64,000 nucleotides of DNA from Strobilurus pachycystidiatus (taxonomy: Eukaryota > Basidiomycota > Agaricomycetes > Agaricales > Physalacriaceae): assembly GCA_019915135.1 (NCBI GenBank), contig JAHLMK010000010.1, positions 124,001-188,000 on the forward strand, read 5' to 3'. A program made the position numbers and the translations under genes. The notes under the pieces were generated by a model that had not been told where the DNA came from, did not search any database, and worked only from the letters and a program-made list of their open reading frames with translations. The number at the start of each line of letters is the position of its first letter. The first letter of the stretch is position 1. Of the stretch, positions 42,670 through 51,988 are shown piece by piece.

Positions 42670-45600
42670 GTCGACAAACCAAAAAGCCACGACGTGACGA
42701 CACACAACTTCGGTTTTGGAGCCTCAACCTCAATAAATCGCAGCAAGCACAACTCGAGTTTCTCCACGCTATCGACAGGGACGACGACTTGATTCTATTT
42801 CAAGAACCACATATCAACTGGCTGGGCAACACCACGGCGACGTCCCAGTGGTACACCGTGTACCCACCCACCCACCTCGGATCCGACGACAAGCGCACAA
42901 CGCGGACGGTCATGCTCATCAACAAGCGTCTCTCCACCGACTCTTGGACGGCTATACCAATACCATCCCCGGACGTCACTGCGATACTGCTTCGGCGCAA
43001 CGATTTCAACATCGTCATCATCAACATCTATAACCCCTGTGATTCTAATGCGACGATTCAACTCGTTGACAATTTTGATTTTGACCTGTACCTGCGACAG
43101 CAAGGGCAGCAGACTGGAACACCCACGTATTACATCTGGGCTGGAGACTTCAACCGCCATCATCCCTTATGGGATGAAGCGCGGAACACTCACCTTTTCA
43201 ACAGTAGGAACATGCGGTTATCGCAGGAGCTGCTCGATATGTTATCCAAGCGGTCGCTCAAGATGGCACTACCTGGTGGTTTACCAACGCTGGTTGCCCA
43301 GTCAACGGGTAACTATACCCGAGTTGACAATGTCTTTGTGTCGGATCCTCTACTCACAGCTTTCATACAGTGCCAAACCCAGATCCTGCTGCAACCCCCA
43401 GCGACGGATCACATCCCTGTTCTGAGCGTCTTAGACCTCAGGATGAGTTTAACGGACGAGTCGCCGCGGCGAAACTTCAAAGCGGTTGACTGGGTGGCTT
43501 TCGGCGAGGCATTGTATGATGGCCTTCAACGACTGCCACCCCCGCGCGAGTGCACAACGGCTGACGAAATGAATGACGCCCTTCAACGCCTCGACGCAGT
43601 GGTGCAGGAGACCATAGAGGAACATGTTCCGATGACAAAACCGTGCCCCCACTCCAAGCGGTGGTACAACCCCACTCTCTCGCGGCTACGGAAAGAGAGC
43701 ACTCGGCTTAGACGAGGTGCGCATCGAGTACGGATGACGCCAGGTCACCCTCTTCATGAGGCGGCCAGAGCAGCCCGAAGCGCATATTCCAAGGCGATTC
43801 AACAGGCAAAAAAAGAGCATTGGGAAGAGTGGTTGGCTGAGACCACTAGCGATGATGTTTGGCAGAAGTGCAGCTACCTCGAGAAGCCTTCGTCGGATGG
43901 AGCTAAGACGCGTATACCAAGTCTTCATATTGATGTTGACGGGACGCACAAAGTCGTAGACGCTAATGTCGATAAGGCAGAAATACTACGCGCTCAATTT
44001 TTTCTGCCAAAGCCCATTGAAAGGCCCACTGATACATGCGAGTATCCGCCGCCAGCGTGGAGATTCCGTCTACCAGATGACGATTCAATTTGTAGATCGC
44101 TCAGTCGGATGAAGAAGGGAAAGGCCACGAGACCGGGATCCATACCCAACGACGTACTCAGCCGCTATGCCCCAATCCTCACTCCCCACATCGCCCCGAT
44201 ATACCGAGCAACGTTCACGCTAGGCGCATACCCTCCCAGCTTCGCCAGATCGGTCACGGTTGTCTTCCGAAAGCCAGGCAAAAAGAACTACAGCGATCCG
44301 GGTGCTTGGCGACCGATAGTACTATCTGACGGATGGGGACGTGGGCTTAACACGGTTGTATGCGACATGACGCTGATTGAGTGCGAGCTCAACGACATTC
44401 TCCCGGGCACTCACTTTGGCGGACGACCTGGACGGTGCACCACCGACTCGTTACAAACACTAGTCTCCATAATCAAGAATGCGTGGAAGGAACGGAAAGT
44501 GGCATCGGTACTCTACTTGGACGTCAAGGCGGCCTTTCCCAGCGTCAACATTGTTGTCTTGGTACGCGAGATGAGGTGTAGAGGGATACCTGTGGAGATA
44601 ACGGACTGGCTAGTGAGGCGTTTCAGCGGCAGGAAAACGACGCTTACCTTCGATGACTTCGAGTCCGAGACTTTCGACGTTGTCAACGGCCTCGACCAGG
44701 GAGACCCATTCTCGGGACTGCTGTACATCATCTATAACGCGTCCGTACTCACCATGCTGAAGACGAGGCACATGCCCGCTCTGGGATACCTCGACGATGT
44801 GGCCATTGCAGCAGTCAGCAAGACGTTTGACGAGACCCATGAGATTCTCAAGGAGGCGCTCGAGGGGAAGGAAGGAGTTCTGGAGTGGGCGAAGACACAT
44901 GACTGCACGTATGGCCTGCCAAAATGGCAACTCACCGATTACACCCAGACGACGAGGAAGATACCGCACCCAAAGAAGAAGGGCAAGACAATTGCGATAC
45001 CGGACACAGGCGGGTCGGTCATGATCGGGGGACACCGAGTGGAGGTCAAGGATACGGCAACGTTCTTGGGGGTAAAGGTAGATGCGGGGTTGAGATGGAG
45101 AGAACAGGGCGCAGTAGCGGTGAAGAAGGGAGACGACTGGATAGGAATGATGAAGAGGGCGTCGAAGAATACGAAGGGAATACCGCGCCACAGCATACGT
45201 CAGGCATACTGCGCCATCGCGATACCGAGGATGCTCTATGCAGCGGACGTCTTCCTTGCCCCCACGAGGGTTACCGTCAAAAAGAGGAAGGACGGGCGAA
45301 GCTCACACCCGGCAGTTCGTCAGCTGGAATCGGTACATCGACGGGCGGCCATACTCATCACAGGCGCTATGAGGTCAACTGCAGGCGACATCCTGAACGT
45401 ACACGCAAATTTGCTCCCCATGGACCTCATTGTCGACCAACATCTGCATCGAGCACTGACTCGGTACGCCTGCTTACCCGCCGGACACCCACTACACAGT
45501 CAAATTCGCATAGCGGCCGCACAGTCCAACAGGAAGACGCACAGGACGCCGCTACACATGCTACTCAGTAGATACAGGATGACACCAGAGAAAATGGAGA

Positions 45601-46832
45601 CGATAAAAGCCGTCCGTTACCCCAGTCATTGGAAGTCAAGGGTAACGGTTCGACACCACACCAGTGAGGAGGACGCAATCGAGACGGATCGGAAGGACGA
45701 CGGGCTGAAGATATACACGGATGGTTCAGGGTATAAGGGAGGAGTCGGCGCAGCAGCGGTTTTGTTCGAGGGATTGATAGAGATGGAGGCGAGGCGATTG
45801 CACCTAGGAGAGGACAAGCACCACGAGGTATATGAAGGAGAATGCGTGGGCCTGGTGATTGGGGTGAAGATGTTGACAGAGAGACCGAGACTCACCGAGG
45901 CGGCACTAGTGGTTGACAGCCAACCTGCAATAGCGGCGACTCAGCTGGCACGCCCTGCACCATCGCACTACTTGCTCGATGCGTTCAACGAGGAGATCAA
46001 ACGGCTGTTTCAGAAACACCCACAGGCTCGGATTACGATACGATGGATACCGGGGCACGAGGGCGTACCGGGTAACGAGGCAGCGGATAGAGAGGCGAAG
46101 AAGGCGGCAGAATCACTGATGCACTCCTCACCGGCGCAGAAACTACCGAGGATCTTGCACAGGACGCTCCCGATATCGTCTTCATCAGCCAAACGGGTAT
46201 TCCGAGAGTCGCTACACGCCGAGCACGACCGACGATGGAAGAAGTCCAGGAGACGAATGCGATTCAAAAGGATTGATGACAACACTCCGAGAAAGATCGG
46301 GAAGGCGTTCAATAAGCTCACGGCATCGTTCTCACGCAAAGTCACCTCTCTCCTCGTCCAACTCCGTACCAACCATGCACCATTGAACCAACACCTGCAC
46401 ACGATAGGAGCCGCCGCCTCGCCAGCATGCCCACTATGCCGATATCCATACGAGACAGTCCGCCACTTCCTCTATTACTGCCCAGCCCATGACGAGCACC
46501 GGGTCATCATGCGACGATGTCTACGCACTGGCCGCCGCTACGCGGCGGACGAGAAACTTCTCACCGAACCTCGCTACATCCCTCATCTGCTCCGTTTTGT
46601 CGCATCCACACAGCGGTTCACATCCACATTTGGTGACATACCCGGCGTGCCCCCTCCAGTTCCCCTTGCCCCCAAGCCCAGCAGACACTCTCGAAGAGCC
46701 AAGCGCTCACAACCTCGCGGACTCGCACCCAGTCACACCGACGGCCTCATACATTCGTGGATGATAGAAGAAGATATTCATGCATCCACCCCTCCCCTTA
46801 CCTCTCACCCATCGACAACGCCGCGTACATAA
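42666..46832 (+). CDS. LINE ORF2, endonuclease / reverse transcriptase / RNase H
   Basis: 1,388 aa. The APE-type endonuclease begins LRFWSLNLNKSQQAQ and holds LILFQEPHIN, IWAGDFNRHHPLW and ATDHIPVLSVLDL. The reverse transcriptase has KPGKKNYSDPGAWRPIVLSD, LYLDVKAAFPSVN, NGLDQGDPFSGLLYIIYN and the catalytic box GYLDDVAIAA. RNase H follows with IYTDGSGYKGGVGAAAVLF, EGECVGLVIGVKM, VVDSQPAI and IRWIPGHEGVPGNEAADREA. It closes with a zinc knuckle ACPLCRYPYETVRHFLYYCP. All active-site residues I can check are present: RNase H has its D, E, D and D. The start is set by the ATGA overlap with ORF1. Confidence 0.95.
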   Translation: MSRQTKKPRRDDTQLRFWSLNLNKSQQAQLEFLHAIDRDDDLILFQEPHINWLGNTTATSQWYTVYPPTHLGSDDKRTTRTVMLINKRLSTDSWTAIPIPSPDVTAILLRRNDFNIVIINIYNPCDSNATIQLVDNFDFDLYLRQQGQQTGTPTYYIWAGDFNRHHPLWDEARNTHLFNSRNMRLSQELLDMLSKRSLKMALPGGLPTLVAQSTGNYTRVDNVFVSDPLLTAFIQCQTQILLQPPATDHIPVLSVLDLRMSLTDESPRRNFKAVDWVAFGEALYDGLQRLPPPRECTTADEMNDALQRLDAVVQETIEEHVPMTKPCPHSKRWYNPTLSRLRKESTRLRRGAHRVRMTPGHPLHEAARAARSAYSKAIQQAKKEHWEEWLAETTSDDVWQKCSYLEKPSSDGAKTRIPSLHIDVDGTHKVVDANVDKAEILRAQFFLPKPIERPTDTCEYPPPAWRFRLPDDDSICRSLSRMKKGKATRPGSIPNDVLSRYAPILTPHIAPIYRATFTLGAYPPSFARSVTVVFRKPGKKNYSDPGAWRPIVLSDGWGRGLNTVVCDMTLIECELNDILPGTHFGGRPGRCTTDSLQTLVSIIKNAWKERKVASVLYLDVKAAFPSVNIVVLVREMRCRGIPVEITDWLVRRFSGRKTTLTFDDFESETFDVVNGLDQGDPFSGLLYIIYNASVLTMLKTRHMPALGYLDDVAIAAVSKTFDETHEILKEALEGKEGVLEWAKTHDCTYGLPKWQLTDYTQTTRKIPHPKKKGKTIAIPDTGGSVMIGGHRVEVKDTATFLGVKVDAGLRWREQGAVAVKKGDDWIGMMKRASKNTKGIPRHSIRQAYCAIAIPRMLYAADVFLAPTRVTVKKRKDGRSSHPAVRQLESVHRRAAILITGAMRSTAGDILNVHANLLPMDLIVDQHLHRALTRYACLPAGHPLHSQIRIAAAQSNRKTHRTPLHMLLSRYRMTPEKMETIKAVRYPSHWKSRVTVRHHTSEEDAIETDRKDDGLKIYTDGSGYKGGVGAAAVLFEGLIEMEARRLHLGEDKHHEVYEGECVGLVIGVKMLTERPRLTEAALVVDSQPAIAATQLARPAPSHYLLDAFNEEIKRLFQKHPQARITIRWIPGHEGVPGNEAADREAKKAAESLMHSSPAQKLPRILHRTLPISSSSAKRVFRESLHAEHDRRWKKSRRRMRFKRIDDNTPRKIGKAFNKLTASFSRKVTSLLVQLRTNHAPLNQHLHTIGAAASPACPLCRYPYETVRHFLYYCPAHDEHRVIMRRCLRTGRRYAADEKLLTEPRYIPHLLRFVASTQRFTSTFGDIPGVPPPVPLAPKPSRHSRRAKRSQPRGLAPSHTDGLIHSWMIEEDIHASTPPLTSHPSTTPRT

Positions 46833-47025
46833 ACGCGACTACGACGATGAATTCGGTGGTGGACCGACGCACCTGACACAGGGCGTCCCGAGTCTCATCA
46901 GCCCACTGGGCGGACTCAAGCCTCAGCATTGTAATTCAGTAGGTAGAACATGGAAAATCAGTACGATACAAAGTAGATACCGTCCTTACATACGCTACGG
47001 CACGATAGGACAATAATACGGATTC

Positions 47026-47044
47026 AAAAAAAAAAAAAAAAAAA
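47026..47044 (+). repeat. Poly(A) tail of the LINE
   Basis: Nineteen A bases follow GGATTC and lie directly before the target duplication. The last two A bases may be target sequence. Confidence 0.9.
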
Positions 47045-47054
47045 GACCCAATGC
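47043..47054. repeat. LINE target-site duplication, right
   Basis: AAGACCCAATGC, identical to 40541-40552. Confidence 0.9.
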
Positions 47055-47504
47055 ACCATTGGCATCGAGGGATCGCCGGGATAGACGTGGTGCAGCAGTA
47101 CCAGGTGCATCAGAACGGGGGATTGGTGTATGATTCCATGCATGACCAAAGCCGCTGTCGACCACAAAATGGAAACTTTCGACATCAAGCCCCATCGTGG
47201 TGATGTATGCACGATCGCTTCTACTGCCATAGAGCACCTGCCACGGTGTGTGCATGCGAGGATTGGGCAGGAGCTCAGGTCGTGTCAGATAAGTTCGAAT
47301 ACGACGTGCTGAGCGTGCTTGACGCGACTGATCGGCCCCGGAATAGATGTATGCGGCCAGAAGGGCAATCTGATAGAGATCGTCTGCGTCGACATCATCT
47401 TCGCCTTCAACACTCATGAAGTGAAGGAGATCGGCAGAGTGATCCATGATGGTCAGGTGCAAGATGTGATGATTGATCGGGCTTCCGCTCGATAGCACTC
47501 GCAC
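47043..47504 (-). pseudogene. Harbinger transposase, 5' part (split by LINE)
   Basis: N-terminal part of the transposase. The most upstream Met is at 47504, but 47447 (MDHSADLLHFMSVEGEDDVD) is a likelier start. Then RTYLTRPELLPNPRMHTPWQ with VLYGSRSDRAYITTMGLDVE, and a helix-turn-helix-like region ending RLSRRSLDANGALGL at the LINE poly(A) junction. The frame continues in the 77-base middle fragment. A reading frame through the poly(A) would only add Phe residues and stop. Confidence 0.85.
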
Positions 47505-47605
47505 AATCTCCAGTCATAGATTTGTGTTATGGTTTAGAAACAGATTCCAGACAGATTCCGGAATGGAGGTCATCTACGATACAACGAAATCTACAGTCCT
47601 AAAGC

Positions 47606-47622
47606 GTTATGGAAAGTCATCC
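47606..47622 (-). repeat. Harbinger terminal inverted repeat, right
   Basis: GTTATGGAAAGTCATCC, reverse complement of 29354-29370, followed by ATT. It lies about 100-160 bases upstream of the transposase start, a normal distance. Confidence 0.7.
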
Positions 47623-47625
47623 ATT

Positions 47626-48381
47626 GACTCAATCTTATTTACCATCTTTTCCTTATTTCCCACTTCCAGTCTACTATAATATGATGGAACATTCGAATTA
47701 TACTCGAGTATGTTGTACAAAAACAAATTGATACTTGAAAGCGACGGCATCAGCTTGATATTGACCATGACTATCTTCTGACCGAAAGGCTGTCTACCTC
47801 TCTGTACCGCAATCACCCTAGATGTGGGACCTCGCTGATGCAACTCCACGAGAAGCCCGAATTTTAGACGAAACTCGATGCCGAGCCAACTTCCGGACTA
47901 ACCCACAGATCAGGCTTACTGCCCAGCGAGGACGAAACTTGCTCCGCTATCACTTGAAGCGACATCAAGCGTGTAATCTGATCATCGCGCGACGCGCTGT
48001 CCACGCCTTTCTGTTCAGTTCGTAGCGCCACTGGTGTAACCCGTAGGGACCGACCGTCTACTTTTACTAAAATTAGCATTCATTGCCATAGATGGCCACA
48101 CAAAGCTTGTGATTCCGCGAAGACATCGCGGTAGTTGGACACCTAAGACGCGTCCGTTGAGTGAGAGAAGGAAATAAAATGTCACGCTGTCATCTGGCAA
48201 ATCCCGGCACTATCCCGGCAGATCCCGGCAATCAATTGGTGTTACGCTGCCTTGCGCTCGGAGTCGCTGCTCCTTGTCCGCGTACTTCTCATTTCTGTGA
48301 GTCTCTACAGTTCCCGCTTTCTGCTACCGCTCACCGAATCATCTAACCGCTAATTTGAAAGTATAGGTCTCACTGCCCGCC
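47626..48381. other. Intergenic, nothing recognised
   Basis: About 750 bases between the right end of the Harbinger element and the next F-box-like gene. A tandem TCCCGGCA-type stretch (ATCCCGGCACTATCCCGGCAGATCCCGGCA) lies near 48205-48230. Probably the promoter of the F-box-like gene. Confidence 0.4.
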
Positions 48382-49638
48382 ATGCATGTTTCCTTCGGTC
48401 CCACGTTGCCAGTGGAGCTGCTAGACATGATAGTGGACGCGCTCTGTCTTGACGAAGGCGTGTCGATGTCATCTCCTGCCATCCAAAATTGCTCTCTGGT
48501 CACCCGCTCATTCTCTCGGCGGACCAGAAGTTACGTTTTCCGCCTTTTGCACTTCAAGAAATTCGAACGACTACGGTCGTTCCATGACCTGTGCTTATCT
48601 GCACCGGATATACCCACTTTCGCCCGGGATCTTCTCGTCTCCTCGGGTGACACCTCTGAGCCATGGAACCCCGGCGAGGATGGTCTCATCGTGGCAGTCG
48701 TTGGAGGCATGACCAACCTTCGGAGCTTTAGCATCCAGAGGCTAGAGTGGGACGCTGCCGAACTCTTCCCCATCTTGCAAACCTTCCCCATGAGACGTAT
48801 ACAGCTCGCTGGAACAAAGATACGGCAGCCGTCACAGCTGTTCTCTTTCCTTCGGCGCTGTAGTCTTCTCAGAGAGCTCTCGCTGGGACCTGGTCTTCTG
48901 ATAGAGAACCTTGGCCAGATGGACTCTTTCCCAGATGATGAGGTGGCGAAGAGCCCTCCCTCCCTTACGTCGTTGACCGTTACGTGCAATTTGACGACCC
49001 ACCACCTCTTGTTCATGATCCTCCGATGCAAGAACGCGCCGCTTCTATTGGACAGTCTCGTGAGATTGGACATCTCATTGTACGACTCCAAGGTGGAGCG
49101 CTTCGACCCCACCGTCCTGCGGAGTCCCGAATTGCTAAAGCTGATCGTCGCTCAATGTTTGCCTTCTTTGCTGCATTTCGACGTCAAGCTTTTGCAGAGC
49201 ACCGATGTCAACACTCAGAAGCCACCTCCCTTCAAGCTCGCGCTTGCTAGTCCACGCGTCATCGGGCTTGATATCTGTGATGTACCTGGGCATTTCGAAC
49301 CCCTTGGGTTCATCGCGTGGTGGACAGGCGTTCTACGCCACATGGCTACCCCCCTTGCACTCGAATTCCTCGTCATTCGTGTCTGCATTGATATCCTCCG
49401 CCCGGACTTGCTGACCATCTGTTCACCGGCCGGAAAGGCAGCTTGGCAGGAATTGGATTCTCTCCTCGGTTCTTCCCCCTTTCGAAGACTTCGCCATGTT
49501 ATGGTCTTCATGACGGCTGTGAAGCCTTCCGTGACTCCGCCGACGGAGGAGGTGATGGGAGTCATCAAGAAGGACATTCTAGAGAGTTTGTCTACTCTCG
49601 ATAAACGTCGTAGACTGCAGGTGGAAATTCTATTGTAA
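48382..49638 (+). CDS. F-box-like protein with LRR-like tail
   Basis: Single long frame of 418 aa with no intron needed. The N-terminus reads LPVELLDMIVDALCLDEGVS then AIQNCSLVTRSFSRRTRSYV and FRLLHFKKFERL, the Agaricomycete F-box pattern. The rest has weak leucine-rich repeats (MTNLRSFSIQRLEWDA, CSLLRELSLGPGLL, PPSLTSLTVTCNL). Probable SCF adaptor; target unknown. It is only distantly like the F-box-like gene at 24700-26079. The Met at 48382 sits just before the F-box and fits the family. Confidence 0.8.
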   Translation: MHVSFGPTLPVELLDMIVDALCLDEGVSMSSPAIQNCSLVTRSFSRRTRSYVFRLLHFKKFERLRSFHDLCLSAPDIPTFARDLLVSSGDTSEPWNPGEDGLIVAVVGGMTNLRSFSIQRLEWDAAELFPILQTFPMRRIQLAGTKIRQPSQLFSFLRRCSLLRELSLGPGLLIENLGQMDSFPDDEVAKSPPSLTSLTVTCNLTTHHLLFMILRCKNAPLLLDSLVRLDISLYDSKVERFDPTVLRSPELLKLIVAQCLPSLLHFDVKLLQSTDVNTQKPPPFKLALASPRVIGLDICDVPGHFEPLGFIAWWTGVLRHMATPLALEFLVIRVCIDILRPDLLTICSPAGKAAWQELDSLLGSSPFRRLRHVMVFMTAVKPSVTPPTEEVMGVIKKDILESLSTLDKRRRLQVEILL

Positions 49639-50025
49639 TACATCATTCTACGATTGTACAGGTCAGCGATGTGGCAGTCCGAGCTGTGCACATTGAACGA
49701 TACGATAAGATATCATCTTGACGTACGTCTACTATCTGCTCAAACAGATGAACTGGACCTGATGTCAACAGGAGAAGAGGATCTACTGAGCGTATCTTGC
49801 AGGACTTTTGAAGGGTTGGCACTCCTCGCCTGAGGATTTACAGAATGTCCAGGCATGCGTGGACGCACTGCCTCGGCTGGATGCTAATGATCAGTTGCGA
49901 GGATCTTCAGCAGGACTCATGGCCCTCGCAGTTGGCGTACAAACACCAGTTTATTCATCATCAAAAGTAGAAGTCCGTCGTACGTAAAACAGTCCAAATA
50001 TCCATCGAGACATTATCATAACTAC
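49639..50025. other. Spacer between convergent genes
   Basis: About 390 bases between the convergent 3' ends of the F-box-like gene and the secreted-protein gene. No gene seen; must hold both terminators. Confidence 0.4.
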
Positions 50026-50700
50026 TTAGTTGCCCGTAACGAAGTCGAACAGAGTGCAAGTTCCACTGTTGATGACCCGAGCGGCGTCGTCGGCGGTGGG
50101 ACCGACGGTGACACACCCATTGTTGAGGACAGGGGAGCGGATCACACAGTCGGACGCGACGACGCTGTTCTGGAGGCCGGAGATGCCTGTGGCGCAGAAG
50201 CCACACTCTACAGACCAAACCTGGTCACTGTAAAGAACGTAAGTAAAAGAAAAGATCGAGTACTCATAAGGAACTTACACAGCAAGGCCGCTATCAGAGG
50301 CCGTGTCCAACAAGATGCTGTTGTCCACACGGGCAGAAGCAGCAAGGTTGTTGTTGTTGACGTCCCTACGTTATGTTCAGACCCAAGCAACTGAAGGCCA
50401 ACGCGAAGCTTACTTGATAGAGAACCCGACGATGGGCTGACCAGTTTGCTCGAAGTGCCAGTCAACAGAGTTGGCACCACGGAAGCTGCTGGAAATGATG
50501 GGGGCAAGAGCGGTTTCGGCGGAGGGCCCGAACTCCAAGCTCGAGTCCCACGAGCTCACGACGCGAACGCCGGCACCCTCGAAGTTGGGAGTGCAGGTGG
50601 ACTGGCGAGCGGCCAAGGGAGCGGTCGACACGCGTGCAGCCAAGGGCGAAGCCGAAGCAAAAGCAGCAATGGACAAAATGACGAAGGATGAAGCGAACAT
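50026..50700 (-). CDS. Small secreted protein with signal peptide
   Basis: About 185 aa over three exons. MFASSFVILSIAAFASASPL is a typical signal peptide, followed by a short pro-like stretch (AARVSTAPLAARQS). The mature part has CTPNFEGAGVRVVSSWDSSL, SVDWHFEQTGQPIVGFSIKD, NNNNLAASARVDNSILLD, VWSVECGFCATGISGLQN and ends CTLFDFVTGN. Five or six Cys suggest disulfides. Similar unnamed secreted proteins occur in wood- and litter-decaying mushrooms; I cannot assign a function. An upstream in-frame Met at 50757 would spoil the signal peptide, so 50700 is chosen. Confidence 0.75.
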
Positions 50701-51988
50701 GTTTAGAAAAGTAAGCTTGAAAGTGATCAAGTTTCGAAGAAAGTAAAAGGTGATCAAAGGGGTTGGAAGAAAGTGAATGAGGAAAAAGATGTGTTTCTGA
50801 CCAGGCTTTTATACCCTAGAGGCGTCGGCGTTGAATGTATGATTTGGGCATCCGAACAGCGAACAGCGCGGACTCGACTGGCCCGCATGGTCTTACGACC
50901 TGAAGGGACACAGCAAATGGGCGCTAGATGGACTATCACGGTTAACCTGTTTGGGCCAAGAGCGGCGCATTTCCCGAGTTGAGTTTTACTGCCAAGTTTC
51001 AGCCGCCTTCTAAACCTTTGAGGCCCCTGGAATAACACAGCACTGCTGAGTGAGGCGATGTGGGTCTGCGGCTCGTACGACTATTTGGTAGGACAATGCG
51101 CTGTTCGCTACGGGCCGCCTCAGCCTGTAGGGAGGTGCCTGTATGGGACTGTGGGTTCGAATGACCGTTCGATCGGCGCGGCTGGATTAGCGTGATCCAA
51201 CTATATCAGCCTTCGGGTTTGAAGGCTACAGTAAGCGATTAGCGCTGGCACTGGGCGCAGCCTCCACTGCTGGTCCGATTCTTGGCGCTCGTGGTAATCA
51301 ATTGGATGTGATCTTGGCGTGAAACTTGGAAGTTGTACTTAGTTACATACTGCACCAGGTAGGCCTACGTTGGAAGTCATGAGGTGAGTAAATTGTCAAC
51401 GAAAGGATCCTCCCGCGCTGCCCGATAGATCACAGAGAACAGCGGAAAGCAGAAAACTAAATCCCTATGTCTGTAAGGACAGGCAGGTTGAGTTGTTTTG
51501 CAAGAAGGTAGGTGTCGAACTGTCGACCATTCATGCGTGACCGTTCACCTTTCTACGTCGTCGTCGCCTACTCTAACTAGTGACCACTCGTTCAGTGTTA
51601 GGTTATTCTACAGATTGCCTATTGTTAGACAATGTACGAAGTAACACTCTTTCAGTCCAGACACTCGACTCACGCCTTATTGGACACGGTGCCGTTTCTG
51701 ACCGACGTTTGGACTGGACTGCGTTACGTGCTCCCATGTCCCGAGGCGAGGCCGAAGTGACTAACCCCGTCCGTTTTTGAAGTCAGTAAGCATAACGACG
51801 TCGACTATAGCGCTCCTTACTTACAGTTCGACTAAATCATAATTTACTAGATCAACCAATGACAATCATAATACAAAATAACTTGAAATGGACGCGATGA
51901 AAGTGAGGATGTATGTGGGCGTGGTGGGTGGCGGAATGCGGTTGTGGGGATATATATGAATCACAGATGAATGCTGAAAAGAAATGTC
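50701..51988. other. Intergenic, 1.3 kb, nothing recognised
   Basis: Only short frames on both strands. Upstream part should hold the promoter of the secreted-protein gene (TTTATACC at about 50807 could be its reversed TATA-like box). Confidence 0.45.

Larger units (their letters stand above)
40553..47042 (+). mobile_element. LINE retrotransposon with RNase H, full length
   Basis: About 6.5 kb: a 5' UTR of 164 bases, ORF1, ORF2, a 3' UTR of about 190 bases and a poly(A) tract at 47026-47044, flanked by a 10-12-bp target duplication. The order endonuclease, reverse transcriptase, RNase H, C-terminal zinc knuckle fits the Tad1/I group common in fungi. Neither ORF shows a stop or frameshift and the target duplication is perfect, so insertion was recent and the copy may be active. 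It sits in the Harbinger transposase, transcribed in the opposite direction. Confidence 0.92.
29354..47622. mobile_element. PIF/Harbinger-like transposon with two nested insertions
   Basis: The ends are GGATGACTTTCCATAAC at 29354-29370 and its exact reverse complement at 47606-47622, flanked by ATT on both sides. Inside are a DUF6818-like gene (plus strand, 29844-31745) and a DDE transposase (minus strand) read in three pieces at 47504-47043, 40552-40476 and 32699-31809. The gaps are a hAT element (32700-40475) and a LINE (40553-47042). Without the insertions and duplications the element would be about 4.0 kb, normal for a two-gene Harbinger. The transposase frame is open across both junctions, so the Harbinger was probably intact when it was hit. 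Confidence 0.8.

Noticed and set aside
44924..45571. 215-codon second plus frame inside LINE ORF2
   Set aside because: Overlaps a fully conserved reverse-transcriptase region in another frame; no independent support.
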